Origin: Ectobacillus funiculus
Lineage (GTDB): Bacteria > Bacillota > Bacilli > Bacillales > Bacillaceae_G
Assembly: GCF_004138295.1 (NCBI RefSeq)
Contig: NZ_SCFM01000018.1
Span: forward strand, 1-64,000
Direction of reading: 5' to 3'
Length of the DNA: 64,000 nt
The notes beneath the pieces are model-generated. The model searched no databases, was not told the origin of the DNA, and was given only the letters and a program-made list of their open reading frames with translations. Shown here in pieces: positions 1 to 10,300 of the stretch. Within the stretch, counting starts at the first letter, position 1, and the number at the start of each line of letters is the position of its first letter. Position numbers and translations under genes: made by a program.

Positions 1-60
1 CATTGACGTTTTGTGTTTTGTTCAGTTTTCAAAGAACTATACATCGCTCAAAGCGACTTA
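1..60 (-). other. 5' leader of an rRNA operon (partial, continues off the left edge)
   Basis: Read on the minus strand this ends in the stretch TTCTTTGAAAACTGAAC, which typically precedes 16S or 23S rRNA in Bacillus operons. It lies just downstream of two consensus promoters. No mature rRNA is inside the window, so the assignment rests on leader similarity and promoter strength. Confidence 0.7.
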
Positions 61-63
61 TTC

Positions 64-92
64 ATACTAACACCTCTTCATCAAGGTGTCAA
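64..92 (-). promoter_or_regulatory. rRNA operon promoter P2
   Basis: The minus strand shows a perfect -35 TTGACA (87-92), a 17-nt spacer and -10 TAGTAT (64-69). It is the proximal member of a tandem pair, as is usual for Bacillus rrn operons. Confidence 0.75.
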
Positions 93-141
93 CATTTTTT
101 AATTTATCGCTTTATACTCTTTCGCATCAGCGACGTTTATT

Positions 142-170
142 AATATAGCACACTGAATTTATAGGGTCAA
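142..170 (-). promoter_or_regulatory. rRNA operon promoter P1
   Basis: The minus strand shows -35 TTGACC (165-170), a 17-nt spacer and -10 TATATT (142-147), about 78 bp upstream of P2. Two strong SigA promoters in tandem, both reading leftward, support an rRNA operon starting at the window edge. Confidence 0.75.
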
Positions 171-304
171 TATCTTTTTTGTAAAAAATCAGTTCTCTAT
201 GTTCTCCTCAATTCTCTGCCCACCTCATTCCTCAGATCCATATCATTTTATATGAAAGCCGAAAGATAGTTGTGCTATATTATTTCTTAAGGGGGCATGA
301 TGGG

Positions 305-667
305 ATGGGAATCAAGTACTCGAATAAAATTAATAAAATCCGCACGTTTGCTTTAGGTTTAGTATTTGCGGGGTTGTTTATTTCGTATCTGGGTGTATTC
401 TTTAGAGAATCCCCGCTTGTAATGGCTTTGTTTATTCTAATCGGCTTCTTAGCCATCATCCTAAGCACAGTTGTTTACTTCTGGATTGGTATGCTTTCTA
501 CTAAAACGGTTCAGGTTGTTTGTCCAACCTGCGGAAAGCCAACAAAAATGCTTGGTCGCGTTGATGCCTGTATGTACTGCAAACAACCGTTAACAATGGA
601 TCGCGAACTAGAGGGCAAAGAATTTGATGAGACATATAATCGAAAACAAAAAAGGGCTGACAATTAA
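305..667 (+). CDS. ygzB: YgzB-like UPF0295 membrane protein
   Basis: This is a 120-aa protein that closely matches Bacillus YgzB (about 117 aa) in layout. After a basic N-terminus it has two membrane segments (about residues 13-35 and 42-65). A cytoplasmic tail follows with two CxxC pairs (CPTC, CMYC), which suggest a small zinc ribbon. The ATG at 305 is preferred over the upstream in-frame GTG at 272 because AAGGGGG lies 9 nt before it and family members start with this [14 protein letters not shown] region. The gene is convergent with perR, as in B. subtilis. Its function is unknown. Confidence 0.88.
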   Translation: MGIKYSNKINKIRTFALGLVFAGLFISYLGVFFRESPLVMALFILIGFLAIILSTVVYFWIGMLSTKTVQVVCPTCGKPTKMLGRVDACMYCKQPLTMDRELEGKEFDETYNRKQKRADN

Positions 668-669
668 TG

Positions 670-1107
670 TCAGCCTTCTTTATTGCAATCTGGACAAATA
701 CCATAAAGCTCTAAACGGTGATTTTTAATAACAAACCCCGTTTGCTCTGCAGCCTTCCGCTCTACCTCATCCAATCCGGTATAAGGGAAGTCCACGATTT
801 TACTGCAATTTTCACAAATTACATGATAGTGATGATGAGTTACATAATCAAAACGGCTGGAAGCATCTCCGTAGGTGAGTTCTTTTACAAGTCCTACCTC
901 TTTAAACACACGAAGATTATTGTAAACAGTTGCTACACTCATATTTGGAAACTTGCCTTCTAACGCTTTGTATATTTCATCGGCTGTTGGGTGAGCCATC
1001 GATTCCACAAGATACTCTAAAACGGCATGACGTTGTGGAGTAATACGCACACCCGTGCCTTTCAACTGCTCTAATGCTTCTTTCAATTCTTCTTTGACCA
1101 CCGTCAT
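670..1107 (-). CDS. perR: Peroxide-responsive Fur-family repressor PerR
   Basis: PerR is a metal-dependent repressor of peroxide-stress genes that senses H2O2 by iron-catalysed histidine oxidation. The product (about 145 aa) has the winged-helix part with [16 protein letters not shown] and the DNA-recognition segment [14 protein letters not shown]. It also has the regulatory metal region [19 protein letters not shown] and two CxxC zinc pairs (CENC and CPDC). An ATG three codons upstream (1116) is also possible; GGGGTG lies a few bases before 1107. A near-perfect PerR box lies about 30 bp upstream, so autorepression is likely. It stands between ygzB and bcp, the conserved Bacillus arrangement. 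Confidence 0.95.
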   Translation of the reverse strand: MTVVKEELKEALEQLKGTGVRITPQRHAVLEYLVESMAHPTADEIYKALEGKFPNMSVATVYNNLRVFKEVGLVKELTYGDASSRFDYVTHHHYHVICENCSKIVDFPYTGLDEVERKAAEQTGFVIKNHRLELYGICPDCNKEG

Positions 1108-1135
1108 GCACCCCAATTCTATATGAATTATTACT

Positions 1136-1150
1136 TTATAATATTTATAA
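1136..1150. promoter_or_regulatory. PerR box upstream of perR
   Basis: TTATAATATTTATAA differs at a single position from the Bacillus PerR operator TTATAATNATTATAA. It lies about 30 bp upstream of the perR start, which fits autoregulation. Confidence 0.75.
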
Positions 1151-1240
1151 TCAGTGTACAGCTTTTTTATTCACCCTGTCAATATTTCTCCCATATTCAT
1201 CTGGCTTTTATCACAAACCAATTTTTGTACAGCACTTTAC

Positions 1241-1367
1241 CTTTAACGAAAACTCGCTGATTGGCGAGCCGTTAGGTGGAGACAGAGGCGTAGGTGCACT
1301 TTGTCCCTAAGATTTCCTGCTATGTCGAATTCACTTCTAACTGGAAACTTATGCTTTCCTACAGCCT
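1241..1367 (+). repeat. Family A dispersed repeat, copy 1
   Basis: Divergent full-length copy. It has the left hairpin (CTCGCTGATTGGCGAG) and the conserved core GACAGAGGCGTAG, but the GCCCTTGGGC hairpin is eroded. It is joined head-to-tail with copy 2 and lies between the 5' end of perR and the 3' end of bcp. Confidence 0.8.
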
Positions 1368-1505
1368 TAAAGAAAACTCGCCGACTGGCAAGCCCGGCCC
1401 TTGGGTGAAGATAGAGGCGTAGGTGCCCTGATACTGTATTCCTAAAAGTTCCGACTACGTCGAATGCCTTTTAGCTAGAAATTTATCCTTTCCTAACAGT
1501 GCAAA
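1368..1505 (+). repeat. Family A dispersed repeat, copy 2
   Basis: Tandem partner of copy 1. It starts TAAAGAAAACTCGCCG and ends near TTTCCTAACAGTGCAAA. The rest of the perR-bcp gap up to 1770 holds only a GC-rich hairpin at 1557-1577 and no gene that I can support. Confidence 0.85.
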
Positions 1506-1556
1506 AAGAAGATTTTCCTTTATTGCTTTTACATTCAGAGAAACAACCGCAAAAAA

Positions 1557-1582
1557 AATGCGGAAATCGTTTCCGCACTAAA
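1557..1582. terminator. Hairpin terminator candidate
   Basis: The arms TGCGGAAA and TTTCCGCA form a strong stem preceded by an A run, so it reads best as a terminator for leftward transcription from bcp. Confidence 0.55.
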
Positions 1583-1770
1583 AAGGCTATCATCTGAGGA
1601 GGTATGCCCTGCTTTTACAATATGCGCGGCAACAAAAATGGGTATAGACGAATGACCTATATCACCTTAAAAATTTGTGCATTTACTATTACTTTTTACT
1701 CAGACTGCCTGCCATTTTCTTTATTAAGGAAAAAACAAACCCACCTCAGCCTGTCAGCCCTCTTTTTGTT

Positions 1771-2232
1771 CTATATTTCTTTAACAGCTGCAAGTACTTC
1801 CTCCATATGTCCCTTGACCTTTACCTTGCGCCATTCCTTAACTACTTCTCCTTCACTATTAACAAGAAATGTGGACCGTTCGATGCCCATGTATTCTTTC
1901 CCAAAGTTCTTCTTCAACTTCCATACCCCATACAGCTCCGCAGCTTCATTTTGCTCATCTGCCAACAGCAAAAATGGTAAGCTGTATTTTTCAATAAACT
2001 TAAGATGTCTGCTCACTGGATCTGGACTAATTCCAAGAATCATCGTATTTTGCTCATTAAACACTCCGTATGCATCGCGAAAATCACATGCTTCTGTCGT
2101 ACAACCGGGTGTCATATCCTTCGGGTAGAAATATAACACAACATTTTTACCCCGATAATCCGACAGCTTCACCAGCTCCCCATTGCTTGCCGGGAGAGCA
2201 AAATCCGGTGCTGCTTTACCAACTTCTATCAT
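1771..2232 (-). CDS. bcp: Thiol peroxidase of the Bcp/PrxQ type
   Basis: This is a bacterioferritin-comigratory-protein-type peroxiredoxin that reduces H2O2 and organic hydroperoxides with thioredoxin. The 153-aa product has the thioredoxin fold with TPGCTTEACDF. The first Cys is the peroxidatic one, and the second, five residues on, is the usual resolving Cys of this subclass. The start is set at 2232 because GAGGAG lies 9-10 nt upstream; the longer in-frame extension adds residues not seen in the family. It is the homologue of B. subtilis YgaF and lies next to perR, so oxidative-stress function fits, although I see no PerR box in front of it. Confidence 0.92.
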   Translation of the reverse strand: MIEVGKAAPDFALPASNGELVKLSDYRGKNVVLYFYPKDMTPGCTTEACDFRDAYGVFNEQNTMILGISPDPVSRHLKFIEKYSLPFLLLADEQNEAAELYGVWKLKKNFGKEYMGIERSTFLVNSEGEVVKEWRKVKVKGHMEEVLAAVKEI

Positions 2233-2275
2233 TTCCCACATCTCCTCAATTAAATATTCTTCTCGGTCAATCATC

Positions 2276-2409
2276 CAGAGAACTCGCTGACTGGCAGGCC
2301 CTTCCCTTGGGTGAAGACAGAGGCGTAGCCTTACTTATACTGTATTCCTAAAAGTTCCGACTACGTTGAATTCACTTCTAGCCGGAAATTATCCTTTCTT
2401 ACAGTGTAA
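2276..2409 (+). repeat. Family A dispersed repeat, copy 3
   Basis: Full-length divergent copy between the K+ channel stop and the bcp start. Its minus-strand hairpin would lie at the 3' end of the channel transcript. Confidence 0.85.
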
Positions 2410-2415
2410 CAAAAT

Positions 2416-2826
2416 CTAATCCCGTTTTTCATGCTCCATAAATGTACGTGCTACAAAGGCAGCGGGCATGGTGTAGCCAACAAGAGCTTCTATAATTGCT
2501 ATCCAGCGGCCGATACCAACCGGTGTAATATCTCCATACCCGACAGATAGCAATGTAATCGCACTAAAATACATACATACCTCCACCATTTGAAACGAAT
2601 GTACATCTAAAATCTTCCCATCTTCTTCTAAGACAGGAAGTCCCACTTCTTCAAGCACTAAATAACTTATGCCAAACGCAATAAGAACAGTTGTATAGAT
2701 AAGGGATAATAAAAATAAATTATGGACGGAGAAAAAGTGACGATCTATCCTCATTGCTACCCAAAGCGATCTCATACTGAAAATAATCGCGATCATCGCA
2801 ACTATTAAAAGCGCAAACCATCCCAT
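2416..2826 (-). CDS. Two-transmembrane potassium channel subunit
   Basis: The 136-aa product has an N-terminal membrane helix and a second helix near residue 25-50. An acidic loop and pore helix follow, then the selectivity filter SVGYGDITP and a final helix. GYGD is the K+-selective signature. The protein lacks a cytoplasmic RCK domain, so it is a minimal pore-type (Ion_trans_2) subunit that would assemble as a tetramer. It is not obviously in an operon: the ABC-2 genes end 46 bp upstream and family A copy 3 lies 3'. Confidence 0.85.
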   Translation of the reverse strand: MGWFALLIVAMIAIIFSMRSLWVAMRIDRHFFSVHNLFLLSLIYTTVLIAFGISYLVLEEVGLPVLEEDGKILDVHSFQMVEVCMYFSAITLLSVGYGDITPVGIGRWIAIIEALVGYTMPAAFVARTFMEHEKRD

Positions 2827-2871
2827 GCTCCCACCTCATTTTATTTGTATGAGGCAATGGGACAAATTATA

Positions 2872-3654
2872 TCAATTCCCAGCACCGCGATAACGCTTTA
2901 CGCCTATGTTCCAAAGCACTAGAGCCATTCCAAAGAACAGCAGCCCCATCACCGGTGTTAAAAAAGCGTAGCTATACCATTCCGTCCGCCTTAAAAAATA
3001 GGATGCCGGATATACGCCAACAAAAGCAAAAGGCAGCACCCATGTTAGAATAAAGCGAATCACTTGATTGTAAATATTCACAGGGTAACGTCCATAGTTG
3101 CCGATGTTATACATGAGCGGCATAATCGAGCTCCTTGCATCCGACCAAAAACCGATGCTAGCAAGCGAAACGAAAATGCCTCCGTACACAAGAGCTCCCC
3201 CTAGTACCATCACAAGAAAAAGGAACAAGTCATACCAATGAAACGATAAGCCTAGTTTTTCTGACGCATATCCCATAATCAGAAGTCCCGTCACACCACC
3301 GAGCAACGATTCCAGCTCCATCTTTTCCAGCACTACCTGAAACAAACTGTGAATAGGTCTTGTCAGAATACGATCCATCTCCCCTTTTACAATATACCGA
3401 TCATTAAAATCCCAAATATTAAAAAATGATGAGAATATTGCAAAAGGAACAAGAAAAAAGCCGTAAATAAAAATAATTTCCTCACGCGTCCATCCCTGCA
3501 GCACCTGTGTATGCCCAAACACCACTAGAATAAAAACAAGATTAACCGCTTGAAGAAGCATATCGGATAACAGCCCTACAACAAGATCTCCGCGGTACTG
3601 CAGCTTTGTTTTCATATACTGCGCCGCATATTGCAAAAAGAGACGAATATACAT
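2872..3654 (-). CDS. ABC-2 type transporter permease (second subunit)
   Basis: About 260 aa with six predicted membrane segments and the conserved patch YGFFLVPFAIFSSFFNIWDF. This pattern is typical of the ABC2_membrane_6 permeases that pair with a second homologous permease and one ATPase. Start at MYIRLF (3654) or two codons earlier at 3660. It follows the sister permease with only a few bases between them, so the three genes form one leftward operon. The exported substrate is unknown; related systems are annotated as daunorubicin-resistance-like exporters on weak grounds. Confidence 0.82.
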   Translation of the reverse strand: MYIRLFLQYAAQYMKTKLQYRGDLVVGLLSDMLLQAVNLVFILVVFGHTQVLQGWTREEIIFIYGFFLVPFAIFSSFFNIWDFNDRYIVKGEMDRILTRPIHSLFQVVLEKMELESLLGGVTGLLIMGYASEKLGLSFHWYDLFLFLVMVLGGALVYGGIFVSLASIGFWSDARSSIMPLMYNIGNYGRYPVNIYNQVIRFILTWVLPFAFVGVYPASYFLRRTEWYSYAFLTPVMGLLFFGMALVLWNIGVKRYRGAGN

Positions 3655-3661
3655 GATCATT

Positions 3662-4453
3662 TCACCCTCCTTGCACTACAAGCCGTTTTTTAGCCATGTT
3701 CCACATAATCAAAATCGGGATAAAGAGAACAACTGACCAAACAGCCTGAAATAAAATTGCATTCCAAATTGCTCTCCCCTGCATACCTTCTGTAAAAATC
3801 ATGCTTGGAATATAGCTGATTGCTTGGAATGGAAAAAACGCCATAATGTGCTGTGCCCAAACTGGATAAAAACTAACTGGCAGCAGTAAGCCGGAGAATA
3901 AATCAATAGTCACTCGCTTTGCGTACATGATCCCATCGTTATTAAATAAGAAGAATGTGATCATACCAGTCATTAAATTGATTTGCGTATTAATAATAAA
4001 ACTGAACAAAAGGGAGATAAAGAAATACAATAGTGTATAAGGATTCAGCTTAATACTAAGAGAAAATAACAGTACCACTAATATCATGCCTGGGATTGAA
4101 AAGAAGAACAAACGAAAAATCCCTTCCCCTAATCCTTGCATTACCTTCATTCCTAAATAACTATAAGGACGAATGAGCTCGACGGCTACACGTCCCTCTT
4201 TAATCTCCGCTGCAATTTCCCGATCAATGTTATTAAAGTAAAATGCACGCGCCATCCAAGCTACTGCTACATATGTGGTCATCTGGGCTACAGATAGCCC
4301 TTGAATACTCTCTTTCCCACCATAAATTGCCGTCCACAAAAAATAATACGCCGCAATGTTAATCGTATAAATAATGATCCCACTATAATAATTAGAACGA
4401 TAGGCAAGCATCATTAAAAACCGAATCCGAATCATTTCGATATATTTATCCAT
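3662..4453 (-). CDS. ABC-2 type transporter permease (first subunit)
   Basis: 263 aa with about six membrane helices. The conserved segment EIKEGRVAVELIRPYSYLGMK is the usual cytoplasmic loop of this permease family, and the sister gene has KGEMDRILTRPIHSLFQ at the same place. The start MDKYIEMIRIRF at 4453 overlaps the 3' end of the ATPase gene by 8 nt and has GAGGG 8 nt upstream. The longer in-frame extension is just out-of-frame ATPase sequence. Translational coupling with the ATPase is likely. Confidence 0.83.
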   Translation of the reverse strand: MDKYIEMIRIRFLMMLAYRSNYYSGIIIYTINIAAYYFLWTAIYGGKESIQGLSVAQMTTYVAVAWMARAFYFNNIDREIAAEIKEGRVAVELIRPYSYLGMKVMQGLGEGIFRLFFFSIPGMILVVLLFSLSIKLNPYTLLYFFISLLFSFIINTQINLMTGMITFFLFNNDGIMYAKRVTIDLFSGLLLPVSFYPVWAQHIMAFFPFQAISYIPSMIFTEGMQGRAIWNAILFQAVWSVVLFIPILIMWNMAKKRLVVQGG

Positions 4454-5462
4454 GCACAACGCCCTCTTCATAGATGTTCCGGATAATTTCCTCTGTTGAT
4501 ACCTCATTTACCTTCATATCTTGAATACGGAATGTCTGCGCAACTTTTGCGATAAGCATGGATAACACAATTTCCTCATTTGGAATACGTGCCACCCAAA
4601 CATTAGGACCATTTCCTTGTGTCCAGCTTACATCACTATCAGGCATAAGCACCGCAAGCTGCTGATAGGAAATAGGAGAAGAAAACTGGAATTGTATTTC
4701 TTTCTCATCCCCCCATTGAGCACGGAGCTTTTCAAGGGAACCATCATAGATAATTTTCCCTTCATCTAGCATTACAACACGTTCGCACAATGCCTCGATA
4801 TCTGAAATATCATGTGTTGTAAGTAAAATTGTCGTGTTATACTTTGCGTTAATTTCCTTTAAAAAGTCGCGAATTTTTAGCTTCACAAGTACATCAAGAC
4901 CGATTGTCGGTTCATCCAAAAATAAAAGAGGTGGGTTATGAAGCAATGCAGCTGCTAATTCACAGCGCATTCGTTGTCCAAGAGAAAGCTTACGAACAGG
5001 TTTATCAAGAAGGGCGCTAATATCAAGTGTTTCAATAATATGTCCCATATGTGCTTCATACTGTTCATCAGACACTCCATACACCTTTTTTAACAGGCGG
5101 AATGATTCTTGAACAGCAATATCCCACCAAAGCTGCGAGCGTTGTCCAAACACAACACCGATAGACCGAACAAACTTTTCTCTTTCCTTATGCGGATTCA
5201 TTCCATTCACGGTAATCCGCCCGCTCGTCGGCGTTAAGATTCCCGTTAGCATTTTAATCGTCGTTGATTTACCGGCCCCGTTTTCTCCTATATATCCGAT
5301 CATCTCTCCTTGCTTGACAGTAAAGGAGATATCGTTTACTGCGCGAACAACTTTATAGTTACGATTAAACAAATCCCTAAAAGCGCCCTTTAGCCCAGAG
5401 CGGCTTGAATAGGCAACAAATTCTTTTCGTAAGTCTTTTACTTCAATTGCGTTGCTGCTCAT
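4446..5462 (-). CDS. ABC transporter ATPase (ABC-2 exporter)
   Basis: 338 aa with Walker A GENGAGKST, Q-loop region VVFGQRSQLWW, signature LSLGQRMRCEL, Walker B LLFLDEPTIGLD and the switch H in LLTTHDISD. A C-terminal accessory domain of about 90 residues follows. It energises the two permeases encoded downstream in the same operon. AGGGGG lies 7 nt before the ATG. The WWDI-containing Q-loop variant is shared by the DrrA-like class that pairs with ABC2_membrane_6 permeases. Substrate unknown. Confidence 0.88.
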   Translation of the reverse strand: MSSNAIEVKDLRKEFVAYSSRSGLKGAFRDLFNRNYKVVRAVNDISFTVKQGEMIGYIGENGAGKSTTIKMLTGILTPTSGRITVNGMNPHKEREKFVRSIGVVFGQRSQLWWDIAVQESFRLLKKVYGVSDEQYEAHMGHIIETLDISALLDKPVRKLSLGQRMRCELAAALLHNPPLLFLDEPTIGLDVLVKLKIRDFLKEINAKYNTTILLTTHDISDIEALCERVVMLDEGKIIYDGSLEKLRAQWGDEKEIQFQFSSPISYQQLAVLMPDSDVSWTQGNGPNVWVARIPNEEIVLSMLIAKVAQTFRIQDMKVNEVSTEEIIRNIYEEGVVHG

Positions 5463-5645
5463 GCTGTTCCCCCTTTTTATGCTACCTATAGGCAGACTGG
5501 AATACTCACAACGAATAGTTTACCCAAGCTCACCATGCAGCACAAACATTATGCCTTCCTTGCCATAAACCAGAAAAAACATGTTACAATAAGGCTTGCA
5601 TCATACTCCATATAGAGTAGATCACTTGAAGGGAGAGCAAAAGAA

Positions 5646-6953
5646 GTGAACTTCACTCAATCAGAACAACTTCATACAGAAGCATTGCAGCATATCGTCG
5701 GAGGTGTAAACAGCCCATCCCGTTCCTATAAGGCGGTCGGCGGTGGTGCGCCTGTTGTGATGAAACGTGCTAAAGGAGCATATTTTTGGGATGTGGATAA
5801 CAACAAATACATTGATTATTTAGCAGCATATGGCCCTATTATTACAGGCCATGCGCATCCTCATATTACAAAAGCGATTCAAGCTGCGGCGGAGAACGGT
5901 GTACTATACGGAACGCCGACGGTGCTTGAAATACAATTCGCAAAAATGCTCAAAGAAGCAATTCCTTCTATGGATAAGGTTCGCTTCGTAAACTCTGGAA
6001 CAGAAGCAGTTATGACAACAATTCGTGTCGCGCGCGCTTATACGGGTCGTACAAAGATTATTAAATTTGCGGGCTGTTATCACGGGCATTCTGATCTTGT
6101 TCTCGTTGCAGCAGGCTCTGGTCCATCTACGCTCGGAACCCCTGACTCTGCTGGTGTTCCAACAAGCATTGCCCAGGAGGTTATTACCGTTCCATTTAAT
6201 GATGTGGAAACCTTTGCGGCTGCTCTAGAGAAATGGGGCCATGAAGTGGCGGCTGTTCTTGTCGAGCCGATTGTAGGAAATTTTGGAATTGTGTCGCCTA
6301 AAGAAGGATTTTTGGAGGCTGTTAATGAATTAACTCATAAAGCTGGGGCTCTTGTCATTTATGATGAGGTCATTACAGCGTTTCGCTTTATGTATGGTGG
6401 AGCGCAAAATTTACTTGGCGTCACTCCCGATTTAACCGCCCTTGGAAAAATTATTGGCGGTGGTCTTCCTATTGGCGCCTATGGCGGCAAAAAAGAGATT
6501 ATGGAGCAAGTTGCACCGCTTGGACCTGCATATCAAGCAGGAACAATGGCAGGCAATCCTGCGTCTATGTCTGCTGGAATCGCCTGCTTGGAAGTCCTAA
6601 AGCAAGATGGGGTATATGAAAGACTCGACGAACTCGGTGCTCAGCTGGAAAAAGGGATTGCAGAACAAGCAAAGGTACATAACATCCCTATCACCATCAA
6701 TCGTTTAAAAGGTGCTCTAACAGTGTTTTTCACAACAAAACGAATTGAAAACTATGAGGACGCCCAAAACACTGACAGCGAAATGTTCGGAAGGTTCTTC
6801 AAGCTTATGCTGCAGCAAGGAATCAATCTTGCTCCTTCCAAATATGAAGCATGGTTCCTTACAACAGAGCATTCCAAAGAGGATATTGAACATACAGTTG
6901 AAGCCGTAGGAAATGCCTTTGAGCAGCTTTCTAAAGAATTTGTGAACACTTAA
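5646..6953 (+). CDS. gsaB: Glutamate-1-semialdehyde 2,1-aminomutase
   Basis: A PLP enzyme that converts glutamate-1-semialdehyde to 5-aminolevulinate, the first tetrapyrrole precursor. The 435-aa product aligns with class-III aminotransferases: [15 protein letters not shown] for phosphate binding, [12 protein letters not shown] with the cofactor Asp, and [15 protein letters not shown] with the Schiff-base Lys. It starts with GTG, with GAAGGGAGAG about 8 nt upstream. Bacillus usually has two paralogues; the position beside the bcp/perR cluster identifies this one as the gsaB type rather than the hem-operon hemL. Confidence 0.92.
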   Translation: MNFTQSEQLHTEALQHIVGGVNSPSRSYKAVGGGAPVVMKRAKGAYFWDVDNNKYIDYLAAYGPIITGHAHPHITKAIQAAAENGVLYGTPTVLEIQFAKMLKEAIPSMDKVRFVNSGTEAVMTTIRVARAYTGRTKIIKFAGCYHGHSDLVLVAAGSGPSTLGTPDSAGVPTSIAQEVITVPFNDVETFAAALEKWGHEVAAVLVEPIVGNFGIVSPKEGFLEAVNELTHKAGALVIYDEVITAFRFMYGGAQNLLGVTPDLTALGKIIGGGLPIGAYGGKKEIMEQVAPLGPAYQAGTMAGNPASMSAGIACLEVLKQDGVYERLDELGAQLEKGIAEQAKVHNIPITINRLKGALTVFFTTKRIENYEDAQNTDSEMFGRFFKLMLQQGINLAPSKYEAWFLTTEHSKEDIEHTVEAVGNAFEQLSKEFVNT

Positions 6954-6957
6954 TATT

Positions 6958-6996
6958 AAAAAGAAAAAACAGGATGAATGTCCCTGTTTTTTCTCT
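6958..6996. terminator. Intrinsic terminator after gsaB
   Basis: AAAAAACAGG and CCTGTTTTTT form a stem followed by T-rich sequence. The A run before and T run after make it usable in both directions. Confidence 0.8.
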
Positions 6997-7050
6997 CCTC
7001 CTAGTTTAACAAACAAACAATCAGTAGTATAATTATTCCTAGTCACTTCA

Positions 7051-7188
7051 TAAAGAAAACTCGCCGATTGGCGAGCCCGCCCTTGGGCGAAGACAGAGAC
7101 GCAGCCCTACTTATACTGTATTCCCAGAATTTTCCACTACATCGAATTGGCTTCTAGCTAGAAATTTATACTTTCTTACAGTGTAAAG
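7051..7188 (+). repeat. Family A dispersed repeat, copy 4
   Basis: Near-consensus full copy with all three hairpins (CTCGCCGATTGGCGAG, GCCCTTGGGC, TTCTAGCTAGAA). It is one of the few copies flanked only by rightward genes (gsaB and gltA). Confidence 0.88.
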
Positions 7189-7287
7189 GGTACCTCATTC
7201 TTCTTTGGTGTATATTTGGGCATTATTCGCCTTGAATATTCTAATAATTTAGAAAAGTCTTATTTTCAAAAAAATGTATGGAGGTGA

Positions 7288-7317
7288 ATGGCCTTCCAGT
7301 CAAGGCCCTCGCGATGA
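7288..7317 (+). CDS. Possible 9-codon leader ORF overlapping the gltA start
   Basis: The only strong ribosome-binding sequence here, GGAGGTGA (7280-7287), is followed directly by ATG of a small ORF encoding MAFQSRPSR. Its TGA overlaps the ATG of gltA as ATGA. A 6-bp stem (GGCCTT/AAGGCC, 7290-7307) lies inside it. This may be a translational-coupling leader. The spacing to the Shine-Dalgarno sequence is short, and conservation is untested. Confidence 0.4.
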   Translation: MAFQSRPSR

Positions 7318-10300
7318 CAAACAAATGGACTCCTGCGCTTTTTCAAGACTTTCACAACTCAGAACATGACGCATGCGGAATTGTTTCCGTTATGGAAAAA
7401 AAACGCATCCCCACAAAAGCAAATATTGACTTATGTATACAATCTCTTGTCAAAATGAATCATCGCGCCGGTTTTATTAACGGAGAAGGCGATGGTATCG
7501 GGATTCATATCGATCTCCCAAAAGAATTATGGAAAGAAAAATTGCGGACAAATGGGCAAGACCCACAAATTGCAGATCGCTCCGATTTTGTTGTCGGTCA
7601 CTTTTTTCTTGACCGCAAAGCAGATGTACTCCCGCTGCAAGCTGAAATGAGAAATACTTTTACAAATAATGGTCTGCACATTGTGTTTGAAAGCGAAAAG
7701 GTGACACATAAAGAAGCCCTCGGACCGCTTGGCCAAAAAGAAGAGCCTGTCTTTTGGCAAATTGCCCTGCTGCCGCAGCAAGGTATACAGCACGTGGAAC
7801 GCACGTTATTTGAACTTACCATTTTACTTGAGAAGAATGATAAGGTTCATGTTGCTTCCCTAAGCCCTCATCATGTTGTATACAAAGTAATGGGGGCAGG
7901 AGATACACTCATCAACTACTACACTGATTTAACAAACCCGCTTATCGCATCAACGATGACTCTTGGTCATAATCGATACTCTACAAATACTTTATCAAAC
8001 TTCTTCCGTGTACAGCCGTTCAGTGTGCTTGGACATAACGGTGAAATTAATACGATTGCAAAGCTGCGTGATCAGGCAGAAATGCTGAACGTACCATTAA
8101 CAAATGGCGGAAGCGACTCACAAGATTTAAACCGCACAATTGACACACTCATTTCCCGTTACGATTACAGCTTGTTCGAAGCAGTTGACCTTTTGTTTCC
8201 GCCAATTATAAATGAGATCAAACTCTATCAAGAAAAGCTGCAAGATTTATATACGTATATGCGCGAAGGATGGGGGCATTTTGCTCAAGGACCTGCTGGA
8301 ATTATTTCCCGTTATAAGGACGAAGCAGTCTTCAGTGTTGATTCCCTAGGATTGCGCCCTTTGTGGAAGGTAGAGACAGAAACAGCTTACATTTTCTCCT
8401 CGGAGCCTGGTGTCGTGCCGCCAAACGAATATACAGCTGAGCCAAAGGCACTTGCACCAGGGGAAAAAATTGGTCTCAAGTGGGATGAAGCAGGAGAAAT
8501 GGTTGTATACGAATATGAACAATTTCAAAAGGAAATATATAAGCGCTTTAGCCAACGTGTGAATTTGACAGACTACCGGGGCCACCTTGAATGTCCAACA
8601 CCGCAAAAGGCGGAAAAAGTTGCTCCTGACCTAAAAGTAGAGGATCGCCAGTATGCAGCTTTCGGATGGGACCGGGAGAACATTCAATTGCTTGAGCAAA
8701 TGGCGGAAAAAGGCGCCGAGCCAATTCGTTCTCTCGGACATGATGCACCGCTTGCTGCGCTAGATTCCGGCCGGCGCAATATCGCAGACTTTATAAAAGA
8801 AAGTGTTGCCGTTGTAACCAATCCAGCGATTGACCGCGACCGCGAAATTGAACATTTTTCGACGCGTACAGTTATAGGAAAACGACCTTCGCTATTTGAA
8901 AAAACAGGGCAAACAACAATTTTAGAGCTTCCTTCCCCTGTATTACTAGAAGGAGAAATCGGACAGCAGGCCGCAGAGCAAGCGGGACAGCTTTCTTATG
9001 AACAGCTTGCAGGACTTTTTGCAGCAAAGGATTCTCTTTACAAGCTATCTGCAACCTATAAGGGTTCTGAAACATTAGCAGCCGCATTAGAACGCTTGGC
9101 AGAGGAGGCCATTGCCGCTGTAAAAAATGGTGCTTCATTGCTTGTATTAGATGATGGCAACGCTCATCAAAACGGAAACCTCTGGATTGATCCGCACCTC
9201 ATTACAGCAAAGATGCAGCAAATACTTGTTAAGGCTGGGTTACGCCGTGACTGTTCCATTTTACTCCGCTCTGGTGCGATCCGCTCCTTGCATGATCTTG
9301 TGACCGCATACGGATTAGGCGCAGATGTGATTAACCCATATCTTATGTTAGCGACGGTAAGCGACGGAACAGAAAAGCCTTGTCTCAACCTTTATAATGC
9401 TTTGAATAAAGGATTAGAAAAGGTTATCTCGACAATCGGTATTCACGAATTGCGTGGATACGGACGCCTCTTCTCCTCAATCGGATTACATGAGGAAGTT
9501 GCAAAGGTGTTAAATATCGTCAACTTCTTAGGAGCTGATACTCTTGCATTCAATTTTGAAAGCATGAAGGAGGACGCCGTCCAGCGTGCGGAGGACTATA
9601 GCAAAGAAACCGTGAAAATGCGCAAAACATTCCATATCTTCCCTCGTGTATGGAAAGCAATTGGCGATGTAGCAAAAGGAAATGCATATGATGATTACCG
9701 TGAAAAGTTGACGGACATTGAAACAAAAACGCCAATTTCCATCCGTCACTTGGCTGATTTTAAAGAATCTGAGACTCCTGTCCCAACAGAAAAGGTAAGT
9801 ATCAAGGCTGGAGAGCATCATTTACCGTTTATTATCAGCTCCATGTCCTTTGGTTCACAAAACGAAATTGCATTCCGGGCATATGCGGAGGCGGCAGAGC
9901 GGTTGAACATGATCAGCTTAAACGGTGAAGGCGGAGAAATTAAGGATATGATCGGCAAATATCCGAAAACGCGTGGACAACAGGTTGCGTCCGGACGCTT
10001 CGGAGTCAATGCAGATTTACTGAACTCCTCCAACTTAATCGAAATTAAAATCGGGCAAGGAGCAAAGCCTGGTGAAGGTGGGCATTTGCCTGGCTCAAAG
10101 GTAACAGCGAAAATTGCTGAAGCGCGCAATGCCACAATCGGTTCAGATTTAATCTCACCCTCTAATAACCACGACATCTACTCGATTGAGGATTTAGCGC
10201 AAATTATCGCTGAAATCAAAACAGGCAATAATAAAGCAAAAGTAGCTGTTAAGGTGCCAGTCGTTCCGAACATTGGAACCATCGCAGTTGGAATTGCCAA

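Noticed and set aside
1604-2128. Long plus-strand open frame antisense to bcp
   Set aside because: It runs opposite a clear peroxiredoxin gene, lacks a ribosome-binding site and has no protein-like composition.
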